Assembly: GCF_030733845.1 (NCBI RefSeq) | Contig: NZ_CP132311.1 | Location: 3,353,501 to 3,417,500, forward strand | From: Shinella zoogloeoides | GTDB taxonomy: Bacteria; Pseudomonadota; Alphaproteobacteria; Rhizobiales; Rhizobiaceae | Direction: 5' to 3' | DNA length: 64,000 nucleotides | Part shown: positions 18,587 through 27,391 of the stretch, piece by piece | How the letters are laid out: every line of letters begins with the position of its first letter | How positions within the stretch are numbered: position 1 is the stretch's first letter | The notes under the pieces: generated by a model | What the model saw: the letters and a program-made list of their open reading frames with translations, nothing else | Databases searched by the model: none | Told to the model about the DNA's origin: nothing | Translations under genes and position numbers: made by a program

Positions 18587-18722
18587 AGGTCGTAATCTCT
18601 GAGGTTCGGGGCGCGCGAAACGAAAGGGCGCCGTCTTCAATGGCCGGGCTCTTACATGTTTTTCCGCAAATGCGAAAGAGGCGGGCCGCAACTCTGTTGC
18701 CCGCCGGGCGCGCGGCTCCGTT

Positions 18723-20285
18723 TCACGACGAGCGCACCGGCGGCAGGGTGATACGCCAGAGTTCCTGGTCTTCCCGATCCATCAGGCGCACCGTCATCTC
18801 CTCGCTCGCGCCGTGGATATCGACAAGGCCGAAGAACTGCAGACCGGCGGAGGGCGGCAGGTTGCTGTCGATGCCGCCCTTGGACGACTTGATGAAACGC
18901 ACCTCCGGCCCGAAGGTCATGTCGAGCGGTTTCGGCCCGTAGGTGCCGGAATGCAGCGGCCCCGAGACGAATTCCCAGAATGGGTTGAATTCCTGGAACT
19001 TCGCCCGCGACGGATCGTAATGGTGAGCGGCGGTGTAATGCACGTCCGCCGTCAGCCAGACGACATTGTGGATGGCATTGTCGCGCATGAAGGCGAGGAG
19101 GTCGGCGATCTCGCGCTCGCGCGCCGCCGGCGGACCGTTGAGGCCATCCGCCACGCCCTCGTAGCCGAGGCTGTTGGCGTGATCGTCCCAGATGACGAGG
19201 CCGAGCGGCATGTCGCAGGCGATCACCTTCCAGACGGCGCGCGAGGCGGCAAGCTCCCGGCGCAGCCAGTCCGCCTGCCGCCAGCCGAACAGGCCGTTTT
19301 CCGTGCCGCCCCGGTTGGGGCTGCGATAGGAGCGCAGATCGACGAAGAACACGTCGAGCAGCGGCCCGTAGGCGACCTTGCGGAAGATGCGGCCGGGCTC
19401 GGTGGGAAAATAGCGGATCGGCGTCATCTCGTGGAAGGCGCGCCGCGCGCGAGCCTCGTAGACGCCGATATCCTTGTCCGGATAGCGCCGGTCGCCGGTC
19501 AGGTCGCTCGATTCCGACCAGTTGTTCAGCACCTCATGGTCGTCCCACTGGAAGAAAGTGGGGCACTGGCTGTTGAAGGAAAGCAAGTGATCGTCGAGCA
19601 GATTGTATTTCCACTGGCCTCGGAATTCGGTGAGCGTGCGCGCCACGCTGCGCTTCTCGTCGGTGACGATGCGGTTCTTCCAGACCCCGCCGTCACGCAG
19701 CTTGATCTCGTCCGGGATCGGCCCGTCCGCATAGACCGTGTCGCCCGAATGGATGAAGAAATCCGGCTCGTGGCGCAGCATGGTCGAATAGGTCTTCATG
19801 CCGACATCGTCGATGCCCCAGCCCTGCCCCGCCGTATCGCCCGACCAGACGAAACGCACCGAGCGGTTGCGCATCGGCGCGGTACGGAAGCGGCCGACGA
19901 CAGGCTCGGAAACGAGATGGCTCGAATAGGGATCGCTTGCCGTGAACCGGTAGAAGATGTCCTGATCCGGCAGGAGACCCTGCAGCATCGCCTTGACCGT
20001 ATTGTCCGAGCCGCTGATCGCCTTCTGCAACGGCAGGCGCACGGCATCGACGAAACTCTCGGTGGTCGAGTAGTCCAGCGTCACCTCCGCCGGCCTGTCG
20101 ACGCGCGCCCAGACCATGCCGGAGGAGCAATCGACGTCGCCGGATTGCACGCCATGGGAAAAGACCGGACTGCCGTGACGCCGCGCATAGTAGGGCACCG
20201 CCAGCGCCGAGGACGTGGCAAGGGCACCCGCCCCCGCCGTCAGAAGGAACGAGCGCCGCGTCAGCGTCTCGGGAACGATAACCAT
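18723..20285 (-). CDS. phoD: Alkaline phosphatase D, Tat-exported
   Basis: This is a secreted PhoD-family phosphomonoesterase/phosphodiesterase that frees phosphate from organic esters; the family uses Fe3+ and Ca2+. It has 520 residues. The N-terminus TLTRRSFLLTAGAGALATSSALA is a twin-arginine signal (Arg10-Arg11). Metal- and phosphate-binding blocks include WSGDTAGQGWG, HSGDTVYADGP, FFQWDDHEVLNNW and VWLTADVHYTAAHHYD. It is preceded by 11-bp-phased TGACGG repeats that look like tandem PHO boxes, so it should be induced by PhoB on phosphate starvation. Confidence 0.95.
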   Translation of the reverse strand: MVIVPETLTRRSFLLTAGAGALATSSALAVPYYARRHGSPVFSHGVQSGDVDCSSGMVWARVDRPAEVTLDYSTTESFVDAVRLPLQKAISGSDNTVKAMLQGLLPDQDIFYRFTASDPYSSHLVSEPVVGRFRTAPMRNRSVRFVWSGDTAGQGWGIDDVGMKTYSTMLRHEPDFFIHSGDTVYADGPIPDEIKLRDGGVWKNRIVTDEKRSVARTLTEFRGQWKYNLLDDHLLSFNSQCPTFFQWDDHEVLNNWSESSDLTGDRRYPDKDIGVYEARARRAFHEMTPIRYFPTEPGRIFRKVAYGPLLDVFFVDLRSYRSPNRGGTENGLFGWRQADWLRRELAASRAVWKVIACDMPLGLVIWDDHANSLGYEGVADGLNGPPAAREREIADLLAFMRDNAIHNVVWLTADVHYTAAHHYDPSRAKFQEFNPFWEFVSGPLHSGTYGPKPLDMTFGPEVRFIKSSKGGIDSNLPPSAGLQFFGLVDIHGASEEMTVRLMDREDQELWRITLPPVRSS

Positions 20286-20347
20286 GCCACCTCCGGCCCA
20301 GCCCGCGAATCGACGGGCCGACCATCGGTCTGCGGCATGTCAGTCCG

Positions 20348-20398
20348 GTAACGGGACGATGACGGTTCACCCAAGGTTTGATGACGGGAGGATGACGG
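20348..20398 (-). promoter_or_regulatory. Tandem PHO boxes upstream of phoD
   Basis: On plus the heptamers GTAACGG (20348-20354), ATGACGG (20359-20365), ATGACGG (20381-20387) and ATGACGG (20392-20398) start 11 bases apart or multiples of it; the 20370 position is degenerate. On minus, in the phoD direction, the last pair reads CCGTCAT-N4-CCGTCAT, close to the PhoB direct-repeat consensus CTGTCAT-N4-CTGTCAT. The array ends 63 bases before the phoD start, where a PhoB-activated promoter would be expected. Confidence 0.75.
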
Positions 20399-20434
20399 CC
20401 GGACGACCGTCATCGGTTCTGCGGGAGAGCTGGC

Positions 20435-22495
20435 CTAAGCCGCCAGCCCCTTCTTCTCCAGCATCGCTTCCGGGCTCGGCAGCTTGCCGCGGAAAGCCTT
20501 GTAGGCGTCTTCCGGATCGACCGAGCCGCCGACGGCGTAGATATAGGACTTCAGCCGCGCGGCCATGGCCGGGTTGAAGGCGTCGCCCGTTTCCGTGAAG
20601 GCGGCGAAGGCGTCGGCATCCAGCACTTCCGACCACATGTAGGAATAGTAGCCGGCCGAATAGCCGTCGCCGGCAAAGACGTGCTGGAAGTGCGGCGTCG
20701 CGTGGCGCATGACGATGGAGGCCGGCAGGCCGATCTTCTGCAGCACCTCCGCCTGCACCGCCATCGGATCCTCGACCGCGCCGCGCGTATGAAACGCCAT
20801 GTCGACCAGCGCGGAAGAGGTGAATTCCACCGTCGCGAAGCCCGAATTGAAGGTGCGGGCGGCGAGCACCTTGTCGAGCAGCGCCTGCGGCATCACTTCG
20901 CCCGTCCGGTAATGCACCGCATAGCGCGTCAGCACTTCCGGCACCGTCAGCCAGTGCTCGTAGAGCTGCGAGGGCAGCTCGACGAAGTCGCGCGACACGC
21001 CCGTGCCCGAGACGGACGGATAGGTGACGTCGGACAGCATGCCGTGCAGCGCATGGCCGAATTCGTGGAAGAGCGTGCGGGCGTCATCCAGCGACAGCAG
21101 TGCCGGCTTGCCTTCCGCCGGCTTGGCGAAGTTGCAGACATTGTAGATGATCGGCAGCTCCCCGACCTGACCGTTCTTCAGCGGCAGGCGGTGCTGGCTC
21201 TGGTAGGAGCTCATCCACGCGCCGGAGCGCTTCGACGAGCGCGCGAAATAATCGCCGATGAACATCGCGACGAGCTTGTCGTCACGGTCGCGGATCTCGA
21301 AGACCCGCACGTCCGGGTGATAGACCGGCACGTCCTTCTTCTCGACTGCGTGGACATCGAAGAGCCGTTCGGCGACGTCGAAGCAGGCATCGATGATCTT
21401 TTCGAGCTGGAAATAGGGCTTCAGCTCGGCCTCGGAGAAGTTGAACTTCTTCGACCGCAGCTTTTCGGCGTAGTAGCGCCAGTCCCAGGGCATGACCTCG
21501 TGGTTGCGGCCCTCTTCGGCAACGAGCGCGGCAAGCTCCGCCTCCTCCTCGCGCGCCCGCGCCACGGCCTTTTCCCATACCTGCATCAGGAGATCGTTCA
21601 CCGCCTCCGGCGTCTTCGCCATGGTGTTATCGAGCTTCAGCGCGGCGAAGCTGTCATAACCGAGCAGCCCGGCCTTTTCCGCGCGCAGCGCCAGCGTGTC
21701 CCGGACAATGCCGCGATTGTCCGTGTCACCCGCATTCTCGCCGCGCGCCGCCCAGGCACGGAAAGCCTGTTCGCGCAGGTCCCGGCGGGCGGAGAAGGTC
21801 AGGAACGGCTCGATGATCGAGCGCGACAGGGTGACAGCATAGCGTCCGTCATGTCCGCGCTCGCGCGCGGCGGCCGCCATCGCGTCCTTCAGGAAGTCCG
21901 GCAGTCCGTCGAGCGCATCGCCTTCGTCGAGATAGAGCACCCAGTTCTTCTCGTCGGCGAGCACGTTCTGGCCGAATTTCGCGCCGAGCCCGGCCAGCGT
22001 CTCGTTGATCGCCGAAAGCCGGTCCTGCTCGGGTTTTTCGAGCTTTGCGCCCGACTTGACGAACCCCTTCCAGTGCCGCTCCAACACACGCGTCTGTTCC
22101 AGCGAAAGGTTCAGCGCCTCGCGGCCCTCCCAAAGCGTATCGATGCGCTGGAAGAGCGCGGCATTCGTGCCGATCTTCGAATAATGCCGCGACATTTTCG
22201 GTGCGACGTCGCGCTCCAGCGCCTGGATCGTGTCGTTCGTGTTGGCGCCGGCACGGCTCCAGAACAGCGCCGAGACGCGCGAAAGCTCGTCGCCCGCGAT
22301 TTCCAGCGCGACGATCGTGTTCTCGAAGGTCGCGGGCTCGGGATTGTTCGCGATCGCGTCGATCTCCGCCTCGTGCGCCGCCAGCGCCGCATCGAAGCTC
22401 GCCGCAAAGGCCTCGTCCTTCACCAGATCGAACCGCGGCAGGCCGTTGAGGCCGGTCCATTCGATGAGGGCGGGATCGATGCGCGTTTCCGTCAT
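20435..22495 (-). CDS. M3 family zinc metallopeptidase (oligopeptidase A / dipeptidyl carboxypeptidase)
   Basis: This 686-residue cytoplasmic peptidase belongs to the M3A thimet-oligopeptidase group. The zinc site FHEFGHALHGML (about 471-482) contains HEFGH, and a downstream Glu lies in the usual YLWSE-like region. The substrate-loop region GDGYSAGYYSYMWSEVLDADAF near the C-terminus is typical. E. coli Dcp and OpdA are the best-studied relatives and degrade short peptides and signal-peptide fragments; which of the two this corresponds to cannot be told. Its start is divergent from the DUF475 leader. Confidence 0.94.
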   Translation of the reverse strand: MTETRIDPALIEWTGLNGLPRFDLVKDEAFAASFDAALAAHEAEIDAIANNPEPATFENTIVALEIAGDELSRVSALFWSRAGANTNDTIQALERDVAPKMSRHYSKIGTNAALFQRIDTLWEGREALNLSLEQTRVLERHWKGFVKSGAKLEKPEQDRLSAINETLAGLGAKFGQNVLADEKNWVLYLDEGDALDGLPDFLKDAMAAAARERGHDGRYAVTLSRSIIEPFLTFSARRDLREQAFRAWAARGENAGDTDNRGIVRDTLALRAEKAGLLGYDSFAALKLDNTMAKTPEAVNDLLMQVWEKAVARAREEEAELAALVAEEGRNHEVMPWDWRYYAEKLRSKKFNFSEAELKPYFQLEKIIDACFDVAERLFDVHAVEKKDVPVYHPDVRVFEIRDRDDKLVAMFIGDYFARSSKRSGAWMSSYQSQHRLPLKNGQVGELPIIYNVCNFAKPAEGKPALLSLDDARTLFHEFGHALHGMLSDVTYPSVSGTGVSRDFVELPSQLYEHWLTVPEVLTRYAVHYRTGEVMPQALLDKVLAARTFNSGFATVEFTSSALVDMAFHTRGAVEDPMAVQAEVLQKIGLPASIVMRHATPHFQHVFAGDGYSAGYYSYMWSEVLDADAFAAFTETGDAFNPAMAARLKSYIYAVGGSVDPEDAYKAFRGKLPSPEAMLEKKGLAA

Positions 22496-22639
22496 GGGGT
22501 CTTCCTCTCTGGCAAATCACCGTGCGGCGAATATAGGAACGGTCGGGGTGTCTGGTACAGGCCATCGGCAGAAAATACGGGAACCGACGCCGCGCCGCCA
22601 CGTTAGAGGCGTGCGGCACCTTGCCTCTTGACGCGGACG

Positions 22640-22881
22640 CAAACTTCGGTGAAAACACCGATGATCCGCGGCCTTTGACATCGGTTGCCGCGGTGAACCC
22701 TGGTGCCGGGCCCCTCTGGCGAGAGTTTTTACGGCGCTCTCGTGATGTCGGTACCGCCAGCAATTAGCCGGCGGATTCAAACGCACATGAACATCCTGAC
22801 CATGCCTTACCCGCATGCCCGTCGTGGTATGCGCATTCTCAATTCCCGTATCTCCATGGCTTCCCGCATGGAGGCGCTGTC
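22640..22881 (+). ncRNA. Candidate structured 5' leader of the DUF475 gene
   Basis: The stretch before the DUF475 start has several pairings: TCGGTG-aaaa-CACCGA (22646-22661), CCGCGG pairing with CCGCGG (22666-22671/22688-22693), and a nested stem CTGGCG/CGCCAG (22716-22721/22755-22760) enclosing GAGAG/CTCTC (22721-22725/22737-22741). A competing pairing, CCGCC with GGCGG (22754-22758/22770-22774), would break the outer stem. It is followed by a 32-codon ORF that overlaps the DUF475 start. I do not recognise a known riboswitch consensus here, including the yybP-ykoY element usual for related metal exporters. Transcription start is not known. Confidence 0.4.
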
Positions 22882-22885
22882 ATGA
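22787..22885 (+). CDS. Putative leader peptide ORF coupled to the DUF475 gene
   Basis: A 32-codon ORF (MNILTMPYPHARRGMRIL... ending MASRMEALS) has its TGA overlapping the ATG of the DUF475 gene as ATGA. The GGAGG ribosome binding site of the downstream gene (22870-22874) lies inside it. Five methionines and five arginines in 32 residues, and the MPYPHARR segment, are unusual. Translation of this ORF would pass through and probably expose the downstream site, so it may act as a coupling or attenuation peptide. No strong ribosome binding site precedes it (GGCGGATT is 12 bases away), so its translation is uncertain. Confidence 0.4.
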   Translation: MNILTMPYPHARRGMRILNSRISMASRMEALS

Positions 22886-24000
22886 TCGGCAACGGCGAAG
22901 GCAAATCCACCCTCTCCTATCTAAAATGGGCCTTCATCTCCACCGCCATCGGCCTTGCGCTCGGCGCCTGGCTGGGCTGGCAGACGGAAGGCACGCTTGC
23001 CGGCATGGCGACCGTCTTCTTCATCTGCGCCGTGCTCGCGGTGCTGGAGATTTCGCTCTCCTTCGACAACGCCATCGTGAATGCCAACAAGCTCAAGGAC
23101 ATGACGCCTGTCTGGCAACACCGGTTCCTGACCTGGGGCATCGTGATCGCCGTCTTCGGCATGCGCATCGTCTTCCCGCTGCTGATCGTCGTGATCGCCG
23201 CCGGCATTGGGCCCATCGAGGCGCTCGTCCTCGCAGCGCGCGAGCCGCAGGAATATGCCCGCATCATGAACGAGGCGCACCTGCCCATCGCCGCTTTCGG
23301 CGGCACCTTCCTGATGATGGTCGGCCTCACCTACTTCTTCAACCATGAGAAGGACGTGCACTGGATCGGCTTCATCGAGAAGCACATGGCCCGTTCGGCG
23401 ACCGTCAAGGGCATCGAGATCGCCTTCGTTCTCGCGCTGATCCTCGTCTTCTCGAACCTTCTCGAGGGCGAGGCCGCCAACACCTTCGTGCACGCCGCGA
23501 TCTACGGCCTCCTCACCTTCCTTGCGGTGGAGGTGGTCGGTGGCCTGCTCGACGCTTCGCAGAAGGCGATGTCGGAAGCGGCCAAGGGTGGCCTCGGCGC
23601 CTTCATCTACCTCGAAGTGCTCGACGCCAGCTTCTCCTTCGACGGCGTCATCGGCGCCTTCGCGCTGACGCAGAACCTCTTCGTCATCGCCATCGGCCTC
23701 GGCATCGGCGCCATGTATGTGCGCTCGATGACGATCATGCTGGTGGAGAAGGGCACGCTGGCCGAATACCGCTACCTGGAGCACGGCGCGTTCTACGCGA
23801 TCCTCATCCTCTCGGTGGTCATGTATTGCCAGACGCTGGTGCACATCCCCGAGGTCATCACCGGCCTTGGCGGCGCGGCGCTGATCGGCATCTCGCTCTG
23901 GTCCTCGATCCGCTACAACAGGCGCGAACGGGAACTCGAGCACCACGAGGTGCCGCATGGCTCCGACCGCGTGGCGGCTCAGCTCGGCAAGAACGCCTGA
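22882..24000 (+). CDS. DUF475 / TerC-like integral membrane protein
   Basis: This 372-residue inner-membrane protein has about nine hydrophobic helices. Two acidic intramembrane motifs, EISLSFDNAIVNANKL (about 55-70) and EVLDASFSFDGVIGA (about 247-261), form an internal repeat like the metal-binding motifs of TerC/Alx, MntP and related LysE-superfamily exporters. DUF475 is annotated as an uncharacterised TerC-related family; efflux of Mn2+ or another divalent cation is inference. It starts inside a small upstream ORF (ATGA overlap) and ends with a terminator at 24008-24034. Confidence 0.88.
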   Translation: MIGNGEGKSTLSYLKWAFISTAIGLALGAWLGWQTEGTLAGMATVFFICAVLAVLEISLSFDNAIVNANKLKDMTPVWQHRFLTWGIVIAVFGMRIVFPLLIVVIAAGIGPIEALVLAAREPQEYARIMNEAHLPIAAFGGTFLMMVGLTYFFNHEKDVHWIGFIEKHMARSATVKGIEIAFVLALILVFSNLLEGEAANTFVHAAIYGLLTFLAVEVVGGLLDASQKAMSEAAKGGLGAFIYLEVLDASFSFDGVIGAFALTQNLFVIAIGLGIGAMYVRSMTIMLVEKGTLAEYRYLEHGAFYAILILSVVMYCQTLVHIPEVITGLGGAALIGISLWSSIRYNRRERELEHHEVPHGSDRVAAQLGKNA

Positions 24001-24007
24001 GGCTATG

Positions 24008-24034
24008 GCCGGCCGTTTCGACGGCCGGCTTTTC
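24008..24034 (+). terminator. Rho-independent terminator of the DUF475 gene
   Basis: A perfect 9-bp stem GCCGGCCGT/ACGGCCGGC with a TTCG tetraloop is followed by TTTTCC, starting 7 bases after the stop codon. Confidence 0.9.
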
Positions 24035-24056
24035 CTGCACGGAACCTAAAAATACA

Positions 24057-24093
24057 GAAGGCCCGCTGGTCTTGCGACCAGCGGGCCTTTTCC
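24057..24093. terminator. Bidirectional terminator between convergent genes
   Basis: A perfect 12-bp stem GGCCCGCTGGTC/GACCAGCGGGCC has a TTGC loop. TTTTCC follows on plus; on minus TTCTGTATTTTT follows, so it mainly serves the leftward 54-residue gene ending at 24118. Confidence 0.85.
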
Positions 24094-24117
24094 ATTCAGG
24101 GAATTCTCTATGCCGCG

Positions 24118-24282
24118 TTAGACGCGCGGGAAGTCGGCGGGGTTGATGCCGAGCGTCTTCAGGTCGCGCTCCTTCGGGCGGCGGTGCCCTTCGACAGCCG
24201 CGGCGGCCGCGTTGGCAGCGCTCAGTACGGCGAAGGCCCGGCCGAAGAAGCCCTGGGCGAAGGAATTGCGGAGGGTGGTCAT
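24118..24282 (-). CDS. Small conserved-type protein (54 residues)
   Basis: This short ORF reads MTTLRNSFAQGFFGRAFAVL, then an Ala-rich segment and VEGHRRPKERDLKTLGINPADFPRV. The N-terminal helix is amphipathic and the basic C-terminus with DLKTLGIN-type ending recalls small DUF1127 (YjiS-like) proteins of alphaproteobacteria, some of which modulate RNA turnover or phosphate and stress responses. The assignment to that family is tentative. It has its own hairpin terminator at 24057-24093 and lies between the DUF475 and tctA genes, away from any larger overlapping gene, which supports it being real. Confidence 0.65.
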   Translation of the reverse strand: MTTLRNSFAQGFFGRAFAVLSAANAAAAAVEGHRRPKERDLKTLGINPADFPRV

Positions 24283-24376
24283 TGGATTGCTCGCTTTCTG
24301 TTTTAGCTTACGAGCAGAAGATGATGCTTCGGGCGCCGAAGTACAAGCAACGGAATCTCAGCCCAGCCATGCAACG

Positions 24377-24410
24377 AATGCAGGCCGGAAACGGGTTTCC
24401 GGCCTGCATT
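24377..24410. terminator. Strong palindromic hairpin after tctA
   Basis: A perfect 16-bp stem, AATGCAGGCCGGAAAC at 24377-24392 and its complement at 24395-24410, has a 2-base spacer. It lies 22 bases past the tctA stop. The U-rich side (TTGTTTTC) is on plus, not in the tctA direction, so it is either a weak or Rho-assisted terminator or an mRNA 3'-end stabiliser. Confidence 0.65.
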
Positions 24411-24432
24411 GTTTTCAATCGTCAAGGAAACG

Positions 24433-25950
24433 TCAGTCTTCGTTCGCGGCGAACTGCGAGAGGACTTCGCCCTTGCCGCGCGCACGCAGGATGAGCGGCA
24501 CGACGACAGCGAGGAAGGCAAGGCCGAACAGCACCGCCGCAATCGGCGACATGAACAGCGATGTCACGTCGCCCTGGCTGATGGCGAGCGCCCGGCGCAG
24601 CTGCTGCTCTGCCATCGGCCCGAGGATGAGGCCGACGACAACAGGCGCGATCGGATAGCCGAAGAGGCGCATGGCAAAGCCGAGCAGGCCGAAGGTGAGC
24701 AGCATGCCGAGTTCGAAGACCGACGGATTGGCCCCGATGGTGCCAAGCGTCGCGAACAGCAGGATGCCGGCATAGAGCCAGGGCTTGGGGATCGTCAGCA
24801 GCTTCACCCAGAGGCCGATCAGCGGCAGGTTCAGCACCAGCAGCATGAAGTTGGCGATGAGGAGGCTGGCGATCAGGCCCCAGACGAGCTGCGGATTGGT
24901 CGCAAACAGCAGCGGCCCCGGCTGGAGGCCGTATTGCTGGAAGCCGGCGAGCATGATCGCGGCGGTCGCCGTCGTCGGCAGGCCGAGCGAGAGCAGCGGT
25001 ACCAGCGTGCCGGCGGCCGACGCGTTGTTCGCCGCTTCGGGACCGGCGACACCCTCGATGGCGCCCTTGCCGAACTCCTCCTTATGCCTGGAGAACTGCT
25101 TTTCCGTCGAATAGGACAGGAAGCTTGCGATATCCGCACCACCGGCCGGCATGGCGCCGATCGGGAAACCGATGAACGTGCCGCGCAGCCAGGGCTTCCA
25201 CGAACGCGCCCAATCCTGCCTGCTCATCCAGACCGAGCCCTTGACCGCCTCCACCTTGTCGGGGATGCGGTCGCCCTGACAGGCGACGTAGAGCGTCTCG
25301 CCGATGGCGAACATGGCGACGGCAAGCGTCGTCACCTCGATGCCGTCGAGCAGGTCCGGAATGCCGAAGGAAAGCCGCGCCTGGCCGGTCTGCTGGTCGA
25401 TGCCGATGATGGCAAGGCCGAGGCCGACGAAGAGGGCGGTGAGACCGCGCAGCGTCGAATCGCCGAAGGCGGCCGAGACCGTCACGAAGGCGAGCACCAT
25501 CAGCGCGAAATATTCGCGCGGGCCGAAGGAAAGCGCGAACTTCACGACGAAGGGTGCGATGAAGGCAAGGCCGATCGTGGCGATGAGCCCGGCGACGAAG
25601 GAGCCGATCGCCGCGGTCGCGAGCGCAGGCCCGCCACGCCCGGCGCGGGCCATCTTGTTGCCTTCGAGGGCAGTGACCACAGAGGCGCTCTCGCCCGGCG
25701 TGTTGAGCAGGATCGAGGTCGTCGAGCCGCCATACATGCCGCCATAGTAGATGCCGGCGAACATGATCAGCGAACCGGCGGGATCGAGCTTGTAGGTAAC
25801 GGGCAGCAGCAGCGCCACGGTGAGCGCCGGGCCGATGCCGGGCAGCACGCCGACGGCGGTGCCGAGCGTCACGCCGATCAGCGCATAGAGCAGGTTCATC
25901 GGCTGGGCGGCAATGGCGATGCCCTGCAACAGGAATTCGAAAGTACCCAT
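24433..25950 (-). CDS. tctA: Tripartite tricarboxylate transporter large permease TctA
   Basis: This 505-residue permease has about 12 transmembrane helices and couples ion flow to uptake of a citrate-like dicarboxylate or tricarboxylate delivered by TctC. It begins [50 protein letters not shown], with the family motifs GVLPGIGPA near the start and the [22 protein letters not shown] block (about 66-87). It is last in tctC-tctB-tctA, 11 bases after tctB. The substrate cannot be told from sequence. Confidence 0.95.
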   Translation of the reverse strand: MGTFEFLLQGIAIAAQPMNLLYALIGVTLGTAVGVLPGIGPALTVALLLPVTYKLDPAGSLIMFAGIYYGGMYGGSTTSILLNTPGESASVVTALEGNKMARAGRGGPALATAAIGSFVAGLIATIGLAFIAPFVVKFALSFGPREYFALMVLAFVTVSAAFGDSTLRGLTALFVGLGLAIIGIDQQTGQARLSFGIPDLLDGIEVTTLAVAMFAIGETLYVACQGDRIPDKVEAVKGSVWMSRQDWARSWKPWLRGTFIGFPIGAMPAGGADIASFLSYSTEKQFSRHKEEFGKGAIEGVAGPEAANNASAAGTLVPLLSLGLPTTATAAIMLAGFQQYGLQPGPLLFATNPQLVWGLIASLLIANFMLLVLNLPLIGLWVKLLTIPKPWLYAGILLFATLGTIGANPSVFELGMLLTFGLLGFAMRLFGYPIAPVVVGLILGPMAEQQLRRALAISQGDVTSLFMSPIAAVLFGLAFLAVVVPLILRARGKGEVLSQFAANED

Positions 25951-25961
25951 CGGTCAGGCCC

Positions 25962-26450
25962 TCAGAAGAACAGGTGCTCGAGCGGCCCGGCGGGCAGCGA
26001 GAGTTGCAGGAAGCGGCCGAAGATGATGAAGACGACGAAGCTGAGCGCGATGCCGATCGGCAGCGAGATCCAGAGCTTGCGCCGGCCGAAGCCGAAGGCC
26101 GTCAGCGCGAAGAGCACGCCCGTCGCGATCGAGAAGCCCGCGGTCTTGAGCAGCAGCATCTGCCCGGCAAGGCCGGCGACGATGAAGACGATCGGCTGCA
26201 TCTCGATTGGCTCACGCTCGGGAAAATCGCCGCGCCATGCCTCGAAGCCCGTCCAGACGGCGAGCAATGCCAGGCCGATGGCGACGACATGCGGCACGGT
26301 GGCGGGGCCGATGCGGGAATAGTTGCTCATTTCGGCAAGGCGGCCGGCATCCCACCAGATCACGGCCGCAAGGACGAAGAGAACCGGTGCGATGACCAGC
26401 GCCGCCCTGTCGGGGCGGCGCTTTTCGTGAGAGGACGGAACCTCGCTCAT
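25962..26450 (-). CDS. tctB: Tripartite tricarboxylate transporter small membrane subunit TctB
   Basis: This 162-residue small permease subunit has four transmembrane helices (about 18-38, 50-68, 84-105 and 118-148), the TctB plan. It sits between tctC, which it overlaps by 4 bases (ATGA), and tctA, 11 bases downstream. Sequence conservation in TctB is weak, so the call rests on topology, length and operon position. Confidence 0.93.
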   Translation of the reverse strand: MSEVPSSHEKRRPDRAALVIAPVLFVLAAVIWWDAGRLAEMSNYSRIGPATVPHVVAIGLALLAVWTGFEAWRGDFPEREPIEMQPIVFIVAGLAGQMLLLKTAGFSIATGVLFALTAFGFGRRKLWISLPIGIALSFVVFIIFGRFLQLSLPAGPLEHLFF

Positions 26451-27391
26451 TTGACGAGCCCGATATCCTTGAGGATGCTTTCGGTCGCCGCGATATCCTT
26501 GTCGAGCTGTTCCTTGAAGGCGTCACCGGCGAGGTAGGTGTTCTGCCAGCCCTTGGTCTTCAGGATACCCTTCCAGGCTTCGGAGTTCACGGCCTTCTCG
26601 ATGTCGGCATTGATCGCACTGACCTGCTCGGCCGAAAGGCCGGGCGCCGCAGCGACCATGCGCCAGTTTTCGACGACGACGTCGAGCCCGCCTTCCTTGA
26701 TGGTCGGGGCGTCGATGCCCTCGATACGCTCGGCGCTGGAGATGGCGATCAAACGCAGCGCGCCGGCCTTCACCTGGGCTTCGAATTCGCCGTAGCCGGA
26801 AATGCCGGCGGTTACCTGGTTGCCGAGGATCGCGGCCAGCGCCTCGCCGCCGCCCGCATAGGCGACATAGTTGATCTTGGTCGGATCGACGCCGGCCGCC
26901 TTGGCGATCAGGCCGACCGCGATGTGGTCGGTGCCGCCGGCCGAGCCGCCAGCCCAGGAAACCGCACCCGGATCCGCCTTCAGCGCCTTGACGAGATCAT
27001 CCATGTTCTGGATCGGCGAAGCGGCCGGAACAACGATCGCTTCATATTCGCCAGTCAGGCGCGCGATCGGCGTCACGTCCTTGAGCGTCACCGGCGACTG
27101 GTTGGTGAGGATCGCGCCGACCATGACGTAGCCGCCGACGATGAGTGCGTTCGGGTTGCCGGAATTCTGGCTGGCGAACTGGGCAAGGCCGATCGTGCCG
27201 CCGGCGCCCGGAACGTTCACCACCTGCACGCTGCCCGAAATCTTCTCATCCTGCAGGACGGTCTGCAGCGAACGGGCGGTCTGGTCCCAGCCGCCGCCCG
27301 GGCCGGCCGGGGCGATGATCGAATAATCCGCGGCAAAGGCCGGAAGCGCCATGGCGCCGGCGATGAGGGATGCCAGGAAGAAATGTTTCAA
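26447..27391 (-). CDS. tctC: Tripartite tricarboxylate transporter periplasmic binding protein TctC
   Basis: This 314-residue periplasmic solute receptor (Bug/TctC family) starts at a TTG (27391) with GGAGGA seven bases upstream; the resulting [19 protein letters not shown] is a clean signal peptide. The longer in-frame ORF to 27568 adds 59 residues with no signal. The mature part contains [17 protein letters not shown] and [13 protein letters not shown], the ligand-cradling loops of the family. Bug proteins bind carboxylates such as citrate, glutamate or nicotinate; the ligand here is unknown. Expression is probably activated by TctD at 27562-27579. Confidence 0.93.
   Translation of the reverse strand: MKHFFLASLIAGAMALPAFAADYSIIAPAGPGGGWDQTARSLQTVLQDEKISGSVQVVNVPGAGGTIGLAQFASQNSGNPNALIVGGYVMVGAILTNQSPVTLKDVTPIARLTGEYEAIVVPAASPIQNMDDLVKALKADPGAVSWAGGSAGGTDHIAVGLIAKAAGVDPTKINYVAYAGGGEALAAILGNQVTAGISGYGEFEAQVKAGALRLIAISSAERIEGIDAPTIKEGGLDVVVENWRMVAAAPGLSAEQVSAINADIEKAVNSEAWKGILKTKGWQNTYLAGDAFKEQLDKDIAATESILKDIGLVK

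Noticed and set aside
16733-18595. 620-codon plus-strand ORF opposite typA
   Set aside because: It is antisense to a complete GTPase with G1-G4 motifs and has no recognisable domain.
20681-22606. Long plus-strand ORF opposite the M3 peptidase
   Set aside because: It is antisense to a complete zinc peptidase with HEFGH and shows only repeated R/V/A-rich composition.
22703-22786. N-terminal extension of the leader ORF from 22703
   Set aside because: It would begin without a ribosome binding site and would run through the hairpin region; ATG 22787 is the more likely start.
22640-22881. yybP-ykoY manganese riboswitch
   Set aside because: Expected for a TerC-type gene, but the conserved loop sequences are not visible by eye; needs a covariance-model search.
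24409-26322. 637-codon plus ORF opposite tctA and tctB
   Set aside because: Composition is Arg/Glu/Gly-rich antisense noise; the minus frames are the real permeases.
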